This document shows positions 1 through 8,922 of a stretch of DNA of 64,000 nt, piece by piece; position 1 is the stretch's first letter, and every line of letters starts with the position of its first letter. Below the pieces are notes generated by a model. The model did not search any database, had not been told where the DNA came from, and saw nothing but the letters and a program-made list of their open reading frames with translations. The position numbers and the translations under genes are program-made. The DNA is from Polyangia bacterium (GTDB lineage Bacteria > Myxococcota_A > Polyangia > Nannocystales > Nannocystaceae): assembly GCA_030424595.1 (NCBI GenBank), contig JAUHWG010000001.1:186001-250000 (forward strand), given 5' to 3'.

Positions 1-336
1 GAGGACGGCGACCTTGGCCCCAGACTCCTGGAGGTAGGCGACCGCCCCCTTGATGTCTTGGGTGCAGGCCTGGCCCCAGTCGAGGTCGGTCATCAGGTGG
101 TTGGCCTCGTCCCCATCCACCGCGACCTTGCCGCGGTAGAGGTCGGGGACCAGCGCTCGGTAGCCGGCTTGCGCCAGGCGATCCGCCGTCGCCTTCATCT
201 GCTGGTTGAGCCCCCACCACTCCTGGATCAGGACCACCGCAGGGGCACGGTCACCGCTCTCTGGGGTCGCCAGATAGGCCGGAAGGGTCGCGCCGTCAGG
301 GCGCGCGATCTCGATCATCTTCCCGTCGCTGGGCAT
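1..336 (-). CDS. Dienelactone hydrolase family protein (C-terminal part missing)
   Basis: Only the first 112 codons lie in the window; the gene runs off the left edge. The protein begins MPSDGKMIEIARPDG and continues with PAVVLIQEWWGLN, the strand, turn and helix that open the alpha/beta hydrolase fold of dienelactone hydrolases. The segment ALVPDLYRGK is also typical of the family. Enzymes of this family hydrolyse dienelactones or related esters in the cytoplasm. The Cys/Asp/His catalytic residues would lie mostly beyond the edge, so activity cannot be judged. ATG at 336 is chosen; a second in-frame ATG at 318 is possible. The gene is followed on its 5' side by the 3' end of a universal stress protein gene on the same strand. 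Confidence 0.85.
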   Translation of the reverse strand, partial: MPSDGKMIEIARPDGATLPAYLATPESGDRAPAVVLIQEWWGLNQQMKATADRLAQAGYRALVPDLYRGKVAVDGDEANHLMTDLDWGQACTQDIKGAVAYLQESGAKVAVL

Positions 337-382
337 GTGCCCCCGATCTTTCTCTAGAGACGGATGAAGGTCAAGGCGCAGG

Positions 383-1252
383 CTACGCGGGCGGGCTGGC
401 CGGGACCACAGCGACAGGGATCGATGCGAGCGCTGCGAGGTCTCCACCGACGCTCGACGTGAAGATACGATCGAGCAGGGAGAGCTGCCGACTGCCGGTC
501 ACGATCATGCAGGCCTTCTCACGCGCAGCAGTCTCGAGCACTCCGTGTGCGGTAGGACCCCGAACCACCAACGACCGGACCGAGAGCTGATGCTCCTCGC
601 AGTAGGCGGCGACCGAGGACTCCGCCGCTGCGGTCGCCTCCAGGGTCGCCTGACCCCAGACGCTGGGGTTGACGTAGCTCTGGAGCGGGCTGTGGACCTC
701 GTAGGCGTAGACCACCAGCAGCTCACGCCCGATCGTCTCCGCCAGCGCCTGCGCGAAGCGCAGCGCCGACGCAGCGCTCGGCCCGAGGTCGGTCGCGAGC
801 ACGACCGGACCGGGTGGCAGCTCTCGCTCGAGATCAGGCGGGACGACGACGATCGGCGCCGGCATCTGCCGGAGGAGACGACGGGCGACCCGACCGAGGC
901 GGACAAAGGACTCGGCGCCGGAGGCAGCCTTGCGGCCGATGATCAGCGCCTTGCCGCGCTCCGCCGCGAGCGCGGCGAGGAGGCCCTCCTCGGCGGTCTC
1001 CCCCTCGACGAGGACGACCCCGTCGAGCTGCTCGGCGACGCCCGCCTGGTCGACGCACTCCTGCGCGAGACCGTGGACCCAGAGGCGGAACTCCTCCTCG
1101 GTCTTGTTGGCGAGGCTCTGGCGCAGCGGGTGCGGGGTGAGGACGTGGACGCCGCAGGAGCGCTCTTCGGGCGCGCGACGGCGCAACCAACTCGCGAAGC
1201 GCAGCGCGCCGACGGAGAGTTCGAGGAGATCAAGACCGACGATCCAGCGCAT
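383..1252 (-). CDS. Tandem universal stress protein (two UspA domains)
   Basis: The 289-residue protein has two consecutive Usp folds. The first starts MRWIVGLDLLELS and ends near APIVVVPPDLE. The second starts PVVLATDLGPSAASALRFA and ends with MIVTGSRQLSLLDR and IPVAVVP. The second domain keeps a weak ATP-binding-like G-rich signature, whereas the first is more divergent. Tandem Usp proteins act in the cytoplasm in stress survival, but no ligand can be read from this sequence. I start at the ATG at 1252 because the residues upstream (to 1303) are Arg-rich and unlike a Usp start. A single-domain Usp lies at 12041. Confidence 0.85.
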   Translation of the reverse strand: MRWIVGLDLLELSVGALRFASWLRRRAPEERSCGVHVLTPHPLRQSLANKTEEEFRLWVHGLAQECVDQAGVAEQLDGVVLVEGETAEEGLLAALAAERGKALIIGRKAASGAESFVRLGRVARRLLRQMPAPIVVVPPDLERELPPGPVVLATDLGPSAASALRFAQALAETIGRELLVVYAYEVHSPLQSYVNPSVWGQATLEATAAAESSVAAYCEEHQLSVRSLVVRGPTAHGVLETAAREKACMIVTGSRQLSLLDRIFTSSVGGDLAALASIPVAVVPASPPA

Positions 1253-1373
1253 ACCGGAGAGTCGCCGTCCCCGGCCGCGGCGACAAGCCGAGACTGCGCG
1301 CAAAAATCGTCGGCGAGCGGCAGAGCCCCGCCCTCGTCACCGCAGGAGATCAGTGTTAAGGATCTGCGAGCGA

Positions 1374-2858
1374 ATGTGGACACCACCCGAGAGGATCCGC
1401 CGGCCGATCTCCGAGACCCGCTGGCCGAGCGCGGAGGAGGCCGCCGCGAGCCGCTGGTTCTCGCCGGTCGAGCTCGGGCCAATCCGCCTGGACACCCGGA
1501 CCTGGGTGCCGGCGATGGTCCCCTGGCGGGCGACCGAGGACGGGCTGGTCAGCGAGGACGTGGTCGACTGGTACCGCCGCTTCGCCGAGGGTCGCCCGGG
1601 GGCGCTCGTCGTCGAGGCGACCGGCATCCGCGACATCCCCTCGGGGCCGCTGCTCCGGATCGGCGATGACCGCTTCATCCCCGGACTCCAGCGCCTCACC
1701 CGGGCTGTCCGAGAGGCCAGCCGAGGAGAGACCCGCGTCCTCATCCAGCTCATCGACTTCCTGACGGTCAAGCGTCGACCGCCGGCGGAGAAATTCCTCC
1801 GCCGCTTTCTCACGATCGACGAGGGGCACCGCGAGCGGCTCGCCGAGCACCTCGGCCAGGGAAGCGCGGAGACCGACGACGCCGCCCTGCGCGAGTTCCT
1901 GATCGCCGGCGACGACCGCCTCCTCGAGGCAGTGCTCACCCCCCGCGAGCTCCGAGACCTCCGCTTTGGCTACCGCGAGGGCGTCGGCGACCTCGATCGC
2001 GAGCCCATCCGCGAGCTCCCGGCGCGCCTCCCCGGCCTCTTCGCCGCCGCCGCCCGCAGGGCCGAGTCCGCCGGCTTCGACGGCGTCGAGCTCCACTACG
2101 CCCACGCCTACACGATGGCCTCCTTCCTCTCGCGGACCAACGATCGCGACGACGGCTACGGCGGCTCCCGCGAGGCCCGCCTCCGCCTGCCGCTCGAGGT
2201 CTTCGCCGCGGTCCGCGAGGCGACCTCCGGCAAGCTCGCCGTCGGCTGCCGCATGCTCGGCGACGAGGTGATCGAGGGGGGCAGCACCCTGGAGGACGCG
2301 ATCGTCTACGCCCGGGCCTTCGCCGCCGCCGGGATGGACTTCATCAGCGTCTCCAAGGGGGGAAAATTCGACGACGCCAAGCAGCCCAAGGTCGGCGACT
2401 CGGTCTACCCCTACACCGGCCGCTCCGGCTACGAGTGCATGCCCACCGTCTTCAGCGACGCGCGCGGCCCCTTCGGCCGCAACGTCCCGCTGGCCGCGGC
2501 GATCCGGGCGGCGATCCGCGACGATGGGGCCACCACGCCGATCGTCACCGCCGGGGGGATCAACGCCTTCGACCAGGCCGAGGCGATCCTCGCCCGGGGC
2601 GAGGCGGACATCGTCGCCGCCGCCCGCCAGAGCCTCGCCGACCCCGACTGGTTCGCCAAGATCCGCAGCGGTCATGGCGGCTCGATCCGCCGATGCAAGT
2701 TCACCAACTATTGCGAGGCGCTCGACACCAAGCACAAACAGGTGACCTGTCAGCTCTGGGACCGGCAGGCGCTCGACGTCCCGGCCCTCCGCCTCTCCCG
2801 CGACGGCCGTCGGCGCCTGGTCGCCCCGCCCTGGGAGCCGGACCCCTCCGCGTCCTAG
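1374..2858 (+). CDS. NADH:flavin oxidoreductase, Old Yellow Enzyme family
   Basis: This is a TIM-barrel FMN enzyme of about 494 residues. After an unusual N-terminal extension of about 30 residues comes FSPVELGPIRLDTRTWVPAM, the first barrel strand. Around residue 240 lies HYAHAYTMASFLS followed by NDRDDGYGGS, the family signature that binds FMN and shapes the active site. The C-terminal part holds IVTAGGINAFDQAEAIL and DIVAAARQSLADPDW, the phosphate-binding end of the barrel. Such enzymes reduce activated C=C bonds with NAD(P)H. There is no fused Fe-S/FAD half, so this is the short type. The start is uncertain: a GTG at 1353, just after AGGAG, would add seven residues. The gene stands alone. 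Confidence 0.9.
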   Translation: MWTPPERIRRPISETRWPSAEEAAASRWFSPVELGPIRLDTRTWVPAMVPWRATEDGLVSEDVVDWYRRFAEGRPGALVVEATGIRDIPSGPLLRIGDDRFIPGLQRLTRAVREASRGETRVLIQLIDFLTVKRRPPAEKFLRRFLTIDEGHRERLAEHLGQGSAETDDAALREFLIAGDDRLLEAVLTPRELRDLRFGYREGVGDLDREPIRELPARLPGLFAAAARRAESAGFDGVELHYAHAYTMASFLSRTNDRDDGYGGSREARLRLPLEVFAAVREATSGKLAVGCRMLGDEVIEGGSTLEDAIVYARAFAAAGMDFISVSKGGKFDDAKQPKVGDSVYPYTGRSGYECMPTVFSDARGPFGRNVPLAAAIRAAIRDDGATTPIVTAGGINAFDQAEAILARGEADIVAAARQSLADPDWFAKIRSGHGGSIRRCKFTNYCEALDTKHKQVTCQLWDRQALDVPALRLSRDGRRRLVAPPWEPDPSAS

Positions 2859-2985
2859 AAGCTTCGGGCCCGACCTGGTCCGCAGGCCATGCGATCAGGC
2901 GCACCTTCCGATCACCGTCGGCGTTGACACCATCTGCAGGCGCGGGCGGTTGTGCGCATCACCCCGCGGGGCCTACAATTGCGCG

Positions 2986-4605
2986 ATGTCGCGCAGAGGA
3001 AGAACGAAGTCCATCACGATCACTGCCTTGGCGATCGCGACGGCCTCGCTCCTCGCCTGCGCTGAGGAGCGCGACGGGGCCTCCGAGGAGGGCGAGATGC
3101 CCTCTAGCGAACCTCCAGGGCCGTCCTCCTCCGAGGATCCCAGCGGCGCAGATGAGCCTGGGAGTGGCGACTCTGGCGACGAACCCGAGCCTCCGGGCGA
3201 GCCCGACAGCTCCGCGACCACCGACCCAGGCGGCACCGGCCCAGCCTTCCCCCCGGGGCCCTGGGACGCCGGCTACTCGATCCCGGTCGAGCCTCAGATA
3301 CCCGGCGACCCCGAGGCAGGCCTGAAGGCGCTCTTGACCGAGGGCTATGTCAGCTGCGGTCTGCCCGAGAACCTCTTCAACCTCGCCAGGCCTCTGCTCG
3401 GCCCCTACGCCGACGGCGAGCCGCTCCCCTGGCGCGAGGGGAAGAACGCCTACGTCCCCTATAGCTGGACCATCCACACCGCGAAGAGCGGGGTCGAGAT
3501 CGCGTCGATGAACTGCCTCGAGTGCCACGCCGGCCGGGTCAACGGAGAGCTGATGATCGGCCTCGGCACCGCCGACATGGACTTCACCGCCGATCTCAGC
3601 CTGGGCCTCGACGAGCTGCCGCAATTCGACCTCCCCGGCCCCGAGGTCGAGGAGCTCAACAAATTTGTCGCCCGCTACAACGCGGTCGGCCCTCAGACCC
3701 AGACGGTGACCATCGGCACCAACCCGGCGACCACCCTCGGCGTGCTCCTGGCGAGCCACCACGACGCCGAGACCCTGGCCTGGAGCGACCACCCGCTGAT
3801 CGACGTCGATGTGCCGATGATCCCGGTCGACACGCCGCCCTGGTGGCGCGTGGCCAAGCGCGGCGGCCTCCTCTACAACGGCATGGCCCGCGGTGACCAC
3901 CGCGGCTCGCTGATGTTCGCCTCCTCGCTGTGCACCGACAGCGAGGAGGAGGCGGCCGAGATCCTGAGCTACTTCAACGACATCAACGCCTACATCCGCT
4001 CGATCGAGCCTCCGCCCTACCCCTTCCCGATCGACGACGAGCTGGCGAGCGCCGGCGAGCCTATCTTCTTGGCCGAGTGCGCCGGCTGTCACGGGACCTA
4101 CAGCGAGGATCCCGAGGCTGAGACCTACCGCAACCTCCTCCTGCCCTACGACGTGATCCGCACCGACCCCGAGTACGCGCTCGCGGCCGAGGGCGCCCTC
4201 AAGGAGATGGCCGATTGGTTCAACAACTCCTTCTACGGCGACACCACCGAGCTCGCGCTGGCGACCCCCTTCAGCGGCTACGTCGCGCCCCCCCTCGACG
4301 GGATCTGGGCGACCGCGCCCTATCTCCACAACGGCTCGGTGCCGACCCTCGAGCTCGTCCTCAACAGCGAGGCCCGCCCCACCTACTGGCGCCGCGTCGA
4401 CTACGAGAGCGCCAACTACGACCGGACCGGCCTCGGCTGGCCCTTCATCGCCCTCAGCTTCGGCCACGACGTGTTCTCCGTGGGGGAGCACAAGTTCATC
4501 TACGACACGACGATCTTCGCCCACGGCAACGGCGGTCACACCTTCGGCGACCACCTGACCGACGACGATCGCAGCGCGCTGCTCGAGTACCTCAAGACGA
4601 TCTAG
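2986..4605 (+). CDS. Lipoprotein dihaem c-type cytochrome, RoxA / cytochrome c peroxidase-like
   Basis: The 539-residue protein has a lipoprotein signal peptide ending in the lipobox LLAC, then an acidic, Ser/Pro/Glu-rich linker of about 60 residues. Two haem c sites are visible: CLECH near residue 175 and CAGCH near residue 366. The stretch PPLDGIWATAPYLHNGSVPT near residue 430 is characteristic of dihaem cytochromes of the RoxA (rubber oxygenase) and bacterial cytochrome c peroxidase group. RoxA-like enzymes act outside the cell or at the outer membrane on hydrophobic substrates. Whether this one is an oxygenase or a peroxidase cannot be decided from sequence reading alone. ATG 2986 is chosen because the signal peptide starts there. 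The gene is convergent with the TonB-dependent receptor, 21 bases away. Confidence 0.85.
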   Translation: MSRRGRTKSITITALAIATASLLACAEERDGASEEGEMPSSEPPGPSSSEDPSGADEPGSGDSGDEPEPPGEPDSSATTDPGGTGPAFPPGPWDAGYSIPVEPQIPGDPEAGLKALLTEGYVSCGLPENLFNLARPLLGPYADGEPLPWREGKNAYVPYSWTIHTAKSGVEIASMNCLECHAGRVNGELMIGLGTADMDFTADLSLGLDELPQFDLPGPEVEELNKFVARYNAVGPQTQTVTIGTNPATTLGVLLASHHDAETLAWSDHPLIDVDVPMIPVDTPPWWRVAKRGGLLYNGMARGDHRGSLMFASSLCTDSEEEAAEILSYFNDINAYIRSIEPPPYPFPIDDELASAGEPIFLAECAGCHGTYSEDPEAETYRNLLLPYDVIRTDPEYALAAEGALKEMADWFNNSFYGDTTELALATPFSGYVAPPLDGIWATAPYLHNGSVPTLELVLNSEARPTYWRRVDYESANYDRTGLGWPFIALSFGHDVFSVGEHKFIYDTTIFAHGNGGHTFGDHLTDDDRSALLEYLKTI

Positions 4606-4626
4606 ACCGGCCAGCTCGCCGCGCCC

Positions 4627-6918
4627 TTAGAGCCACAGCGTCACGCCGAGACGAGCGGTCAGCGGCGCGCCGGCGATCATGTGACGCGCCGGCAGAGACG
4701 AGCGCGCACGGCTGCGATCGTGCCAGGACGCGAAGTTGTACTCCCCCTCGGACCAGCGGGCGTTGAGGAGGTTGTCGAGGATCAGATCGACCTGGAGCCG
4801 GCTCACCCGATAGGACACCTTGAGATCGACCAGCGCGATCGCGTTCGAGCGGGCGCCGAAGGGCAAGGGCCTGCGACCGAGGGCCCAGACCCGCGCGCCG
4901 ACGGTGATCCCCGCCGGGTGGAGCATGGTCAGGTTCGCCGATCCGAGCAGCGGCGGCGCGTAGGGGATAGGCTCCCCCGAGTCGACAAAGCGGGCGTCGA
5001 CCGCCGTCAGATCGCCGCCGAAGACGACCCACGGCGCCGGCTGGATCCGCAGCGAGGCCTCACCGCCGAGCCGTCGAGATCGGTTGCGGGCGAGGTTGAG
5101 CCCGCTGACATGATCGTAGACGAGCTCGCGGTCGACCCAGGTGCCGAAGAGGGTCAGGCCGGCGCTCATCCACCGCGGCGCGAAGCGGACGCCGGCCTCG
5201 ACCGAGTCCGAGGCGGTGATCCGCGGATCACCGCCTTGGAAGGCGCTGGCGTCGGTGTCCGGCATCGCCGCGCCGCGGCCGAGGATCGAGCGGGCCTCCG
5301 GCGCCCGGAGACCGCGACCGTAGGCGGAGGAGACCGTCCACTTCGGCGTGAAGGCGTAGCGAGCGTTCACCCGCGGCGACGGCCAGACCAGGGTCTCGGT
5401 CGTCCGCGTCGGCTCGCCGGGGACCACGTCCTGTTGGTTGTCGACGACCCAATAGGTGAAGAGGTCGAGACGACCGCCGCCCTCCATCACGAGCCCCGGC
5501 AGCGGCGCCCAGCGCAGCCCCGAGTGCGCGCCGAGGTGGTGCTGGGCGATCCCCAGGTCCCAGCGCGTCGTCAGCTCCTGGTGCTCGGCGTCGACCTGGA
5601 CCTCGCGCTGATCGATGAGCTCGCCCCGCCAACGCCCGCCGGTGACGAGCATCAGGCGCTCCGCCAGGGGCCGGGTGTAGCTCAGGCGATATCCGCCGCT
5701 GAAGGAGGTGTGCTCCTGAAGGCGTCGATCGCCGTGGATAGGATCGAGGAGGTAGCCGGTGAAGTCCTCGGTGATCTCGAAGTCGCGGGCCTGGGCGTAG
5801 AGCTGATGCTCGAGGGTGCCGACGTCCCGGCGGCGATGTCGGAGGGCGACGATCCCCCGGCTCGATCGACCGCCGGTGTCCTCGTGCAGGGCGGCCTCCC
5901 GATCGAGGAGCCCGCTCTCGACGTCGCCGGTCCGGATCGCCCCCGGCGCGCCGAAGGAGCCCGAGTGACCGCTGAGGGTCAGATCGATGACGCCGACCTC
6001 GGGGCTGCGGTGGAGCTCGATCTGGCCCATCATCGCCACCCGCTGCGCGTCACGCCCTGGCGCGAAGCCGCGGTCGCGCATCGCCTCGAAGGCGAGGAAC
6101 GATCGCTTGAGCATCCCCTCCTTCGGCGCGTGGAGGACCAGGCCGCGGTGACGCCAGCTCGATCCGAGCTGGTAGTGGACCCTCGATCCGCGCAGCGAGT
6201 CCGGGACCCCGAGCTCGAGGTTGACGGCGCCGGCCGTGGCGAAGTTCGAGTCATCGAGGAAGAAGGGCCCCTTGTGGGCGACCACCCGCCGCACCAGCTC
6301 TGGGATCACAAAGCCGAGATCGACGTACCCGTGACCGTGGATGTTGGAGGGCTCGTTGATCGGGATCCCGTCGACCGAGACCGCGACGTCGGTGCCGTGG
6401 GCCGCGTCAAAGCCCCGCAGGAAGATCTGCTGCCCCTTCCCCTCAGCCCCGTGCTGACTGACCCAAACGCCAGGTACGAGCCGGAGCAGGTCATCGGCGG
6501 AGCGCGTGCGCGGAGCGGCGGCGATCTCCTCGGCGTCGACGACGGTCTCGCTCGCGAGGCGAGCGCGCCGTCGGCTCTTGACCACGGACCTGTACGAGGG
6601 CTCCTCCGGGTGACAGGCGCCCTCGCTGCGCACATCGGTCGCCGGCTCCGACCTGGACCCACCGTCCACGTCTTTCGCCTCGCCGCCCGCGGGGAGGGGC
6701 CCCTCGGCGCCGAGCGTGCAGAGGAGCGTGTCGGGCGTCTCGACGCAGTGGATCGCCGGGCCCTTGGCCACGGCCGGCTTCGCCCCCGGGCCGAAGCCGG
6801 CGAGCGATGCCCCGAGCAAGAGCGCAGGCAGCCGCGCAGTCAGCCGACCCGCGGCGGGCCCCGTCGGCGGACAGCGGCAGAGGACCTCCCTCCCCGTCCT
6901 ACGACGCTGCCCAAACAC
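4627..6918 (-). CDS. TonB-dependent outer-membrane receptor
   Basis: The 763-residue protein has a signal sequence (LPALLLGASLAGFG), then a plug domain with DLLRLVPGVWVSQHG, GQQIFLRGFDAAHGTDVAVS and VDGIPINEPSNIHGHGY. A long barrel with alternating aromatic strands follows, ending in RLGVTLWL. It would import a ligand across the outer membrane using TonB energy; the ligand is unknown. The likely start is the GTG at 6918, which shares bases with the TAG stop of the upstream lipoprotein gene (TAGTG), so translation is probably coupled. A longer frame upstream overlaps that lipoprotein entirely and is rejected. It is the last gene of a three-gene operon with two related lipoproteins. Confidence 0.9.
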   Translation of the reverse strand: MFGQRRRTGREVLCRCPPTGPAAGRLTARLPALLLGASLAGFGPGAKPAVAKGPAIHCVETPDTLLCTLGAEGPLPAGGEAKDVDGGSRSEPATDVRSEGACHPEEPSYRSVVKSRRRARLASETVVDAEEIAAAPRTRSADDLLRLVPGVWVSQHGAEGKGQQIFLRGFDAAHGTDVAVSVDGIPINEPSNIHGHGYVDLGFVIPELVRRVVAHKGPFFLDDSNFATAGAVNLELGVPDSLRGSRVHYQLGSSWRHRGLVLHAPKEGMLKRSFLAFEAMRDRGFAPGRDAQRVAMMGQIELHRSPEVGVIDLTLSGHSGSFGAPGAIRTGDVESGLLDREAALHEDTGGRSSRGIVALRHRRRDVGTLEHQLYAQARDFEITEDFTGYLLDPIHGDRRLQEHTSFSGGYRLSYTRPLAERLMLVTGGRWRGELIDQREVQVDAEHQELTTRWDLGIAQHHLGAHSGLRWAPLPGLVMEGGGRLDLFTYWVVDNQQDVVPGEPTRTTETLVWPSPRVNARYAFTPKWTVSSAYGRGLRAPEARSILGRGAAMPDTDASAFQGGDPRITASDSVEAGVRFAPRWMSAGLTLFGTWVDRELVYDHVSGLNLARNRSRRLGGEASLRIQPAPWVVFGGDLTAVDARFVDSGEPIPYAPPLLGSANLTMLHPAGITVGARVWALGRRPLPFGARSNAIALVDLKVSYRVSRLQVDLILDNLLNARWSEGEYNFASWHDRSRARSSLPARHMIAGAPLTARLGVTLWL

Positions 6919-7742
6919 TAGAAGGCCTCGGCGCAGTGACCTTCGCCGTCGACATGGCCGACGTTGCGCGTCTGCGCCGCGATGAAGCCCCAGAGGTCGG
7001 AGATCTCCCGCGAGCCGACCTGGTAGCGGGCCTCCGCGGTGATGTCGTAGGCCCGCAGCTCCGCTTCGCTGACGATCCCGTCGCCGTCCCCCTTCGCGTC
7101 GGCGGCCGCGATCGCGTCGAAGGCGACGTTGGGCTCCTCGGAGTCGAGATCGTCGTAGAAGAAGTGATCGGCGTGGATCGTGATCTCCGCGCTCGCCTCG
7201 TCCGCGGCCTCGACGTCCGCAGCGATCGCGCACGAGCCGTAGGTGGTGTCGGTCGTGAACCCCCAGGCGAAGCCGATCCTCTCCTCACCGCGCGCGGCCT
7301 CGCCCGCGACAAAGAGGCTGTAGCCCCCCTCGCGGACCATCGCCGCAGCCTCGGCGTCGACCCCGAGCGCGACCGCGTCTGGGCTCGGCGCGACCCGGAA
7401 GGAGAGGCTCCTGTACTCGCCCGCGGGGGCCACGGCGCGAGCGAGCTCCTGACCCGCGCCCGCGCTCGGTGTCGTCAGGTCGACCAGGCGAAAGCCCGCC
7501 TCGAGCTCGACACCGTCGGCCTGGACCTCGCCGACGACCACCAGAAATTGATCAAAGGTCACCGACCAGCCGTCGACGAAGCTCTCGGCCGGGATCCCCG
7601 ACTCGACGAACGCCTCGCCGTAGACCGTCGTGATGAGCGTCCCCTCGCCGCCGCAGGCCGACATCGCCAGGATCGTCGCGAGGGCGAGCGAGCGCCCGTA
7701 GAGCCCCTCAAGACACCTCTTAGTCTGTACTTTCGATCGCAT
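6918..7742 (-). CDS. Lipoprotein of unknown function, partner of TonB receptor
   Basis: The 274-residue protein has a lipobox LAMSAC about 30 residues from the ATG at 7742. The mature part opens with GWSVTFDQFLVVVGEV, a pattern recalling DUF4382-like beta sandwiches. It later carries HADHFFYDDLDSEE, an EF-hand-like acidic loop GDGDGIVSEAEL, and a C-terminal tail with GHVDGEGHC. The clustered His, Asp and Glu residues suggest metal binding, which is my inference. The start codon lies inside the last codons of the preceding gene (23-base overlap), and the stop overlaps the receptor's GTG. The operon context suggests a periplasmic or surface ligand-capture protein feeding the receptor. Confidence 0.75.
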   Translation of the reverse strand: MRSKVQTKRCLEGLYGRSLALATILAMSACGGEGTLITTVYGEAFVESGIPAESFVDGWSVTFDQFLVVVGEVQADGVELEAGFRLVDLTTPSAGAGQELARAVAPAGEYRSLSFRVAPSPDAVALGVDAEAAAMVREGGYSLFVAGEAARGEERIGFAWGFTTDTTYGSCAIAADVEAADEASAEITIHADHFFYDDLDSEEPNVAFDAIAAADAKGDGDGIVSEAELRAYDITAEARYQVGSREISDLWGFIAAQTRNVGHVDGEGHCAEAF

Positions 7743-8490
7743 AGGTCTCGTGACTCTGGGCCGCCCGGAGCAGCCGGTTGTAGTTTTCATCGTCGGCGAC
7801 GAACTCGTGCGTCTCGCCCTCCACCGCCCAGGGCCCGGCGAAGTCGATCCCGTCGAGGAGGCGCTCCCCGAGCAGCTGAAGCTCGAGCGTCGGCATGCTG
7901 GCGTCGTCGACGGTGAGCGCCATCGGCACGCCGATCACCTCACGCCCCTCGTCTTGACGAATCCGCGCGTAGAAGCCGACCACGACGTCGCCTCGCTGCG
8001 CCTCCCCGGCGACCTCCAGGCTGTAGCCGAGGAGCGGATCGTCCGCCTCCAGCCCGTCGCCCTCCTCGGCCCGGACGAAGACAAAGTCGGCCCCGTTGTA
8101 GTCACCGTAGGTCAGCTCCGCGCTCCCGAGCTCCATCCCAGGCGTCCCGCACCAGTCGACGATCCGGCGCCCCGGGAGCTCGCCTATCACCTCGCCGCCC
8201 GCCGAGTGCCCGGGGTGCGCCCAGGCGTCGCCGATCACCGCCCGTCGCAGCGCGCCGACCCAGCTCCGCTCGTGGAACTCGCCGCCCGTGGTGAAGCGCA
8301 GGTCTTCGATCGCCGCGCGGCAGCTCGTGAGCTCGACGGTCCAGCCCTCCCCGTGCATGAACGCTTCGCCGCCCTGGCCGGTGAGAACCAGGACCTCTAC
8401 CGTCGGCGACTCCGATCCGGGAGCGCAGGCGATCGTCAGTCCGAGGAGCGTCGAGGCGAGCGTAGCGCGCATTCGATCAGGGTTGAGCAT
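7720..8490 (-). CDS. Lipoprotein of unknown function, first gene of receptor operon
   Basis: The protein has up to 256 residues with signal peptide and lipobox TIAC. A second ATG at 8472 could be the true start. The mature part has GEGWTVELTSCRAAIEDLRF, which resembles the GWSV opening of the next gene's product. It also has a His/Gly patch AHPGHSAGGEVIGELPGRR and the repeated theme LEVAGEAQRGDVVVGF, parallel to LFVAGEAARGEERIGF in the neighbour. The two lipoproteins are therefore probably paralogous. Function is unknown. The gene overlaps the next one and heads a probable operon with the TonB-dependent receptor. Confidence 0.7.
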   Translation of the reverse strand: MLNPDRMRATLASTLLGLTIACAPGSESPTVEVLVLTGQGGEAFMHGEGWTVELTSCRAAIEDLRFTTGGEFHERSWVGALRRAVIGDAWAHPGHSAGGEVIGELPGRRIVDWCGTPGMELGSAELTYGDYNGADFVFVRAEEGDGLEADDPLLGYSLEVAGEAQRGDVVVGFYARIRQDEGREVIGVPMALTVDDASMPTLELQLLGERLLDGIDFAGPWAVEGETHEFVADDENYNRLLRAAQSHETYAIESTD

Positions 8491-8922
8491 CGTTGATGGG
8501 GCCGGTCCAGAGGCCAGCGAGCTTACTCTACGCGCGGACTCCCCACTCGGATCACGACCCCCGTGGCCCTACGCCGCGCGCCCGCACCTCGCGACATCGA
8601 CCGCTCTGGCCGGCGATGAGAGAGCCCGCCGAGCCGTCGCCGACCGCCGAGAAGGGCCCAGATTCGCAGGACTCGGGCGAGCGAGCGACGCCCACGCTCG
8701 GCCGCGCCGAAGCGTCCAAAGGGGCCGAGCGGGGCATCCCCCGCGACGATCGATCGCAGCCCGATCGCAGCCCGATCGCAGCCCGATCACCACAGGCCAT
8801 CGCAGGTGCGCAAGGTCCGACGAGCGCTACGCAAACGCCCCGCCTCCCCGCACACGGCGGCGACGAGCCCTGGAGAGCGAGGCCCGCCCTCTCACGGAGG
8901 TCGCGCCCCCGACCGACCGACG
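8491..8922. other. Intergenic stretch with no supported gene
   Basis: These 432 bases separate the 5' end of the lipoprotein/receptor operon from the 3' end of the phoR-like gene. Open frames across it have irregular codon use and no recognisable motifs. The only clear structure is an 11-bp tandem repeat at 8751-8783, listed separately. The promoter of the lipoprotein operon should lie at its left end, but I cannot place it. Confidence 0.6.
8751..8783. repeat. Tandem repeat, 11-bp unit, three perfect copies
   Basis: The unit CGATCGCAGCC occurs at 8751-8761, 8762-8772 and 8773-8783, and a fourth partial copy follows with CGATC. The array is intergenic, so its unit length is not constrained by a reading frame. 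Confidence 0.9.

Noticed and set aside
6919..7233. Upstream extension of the TonB-dependent receptor frame
   Set aside because: It overlaps the lipoprotein gene completely and reads as Arg-rich shadow; the GTG at 6918 gives a normal signal peptide.
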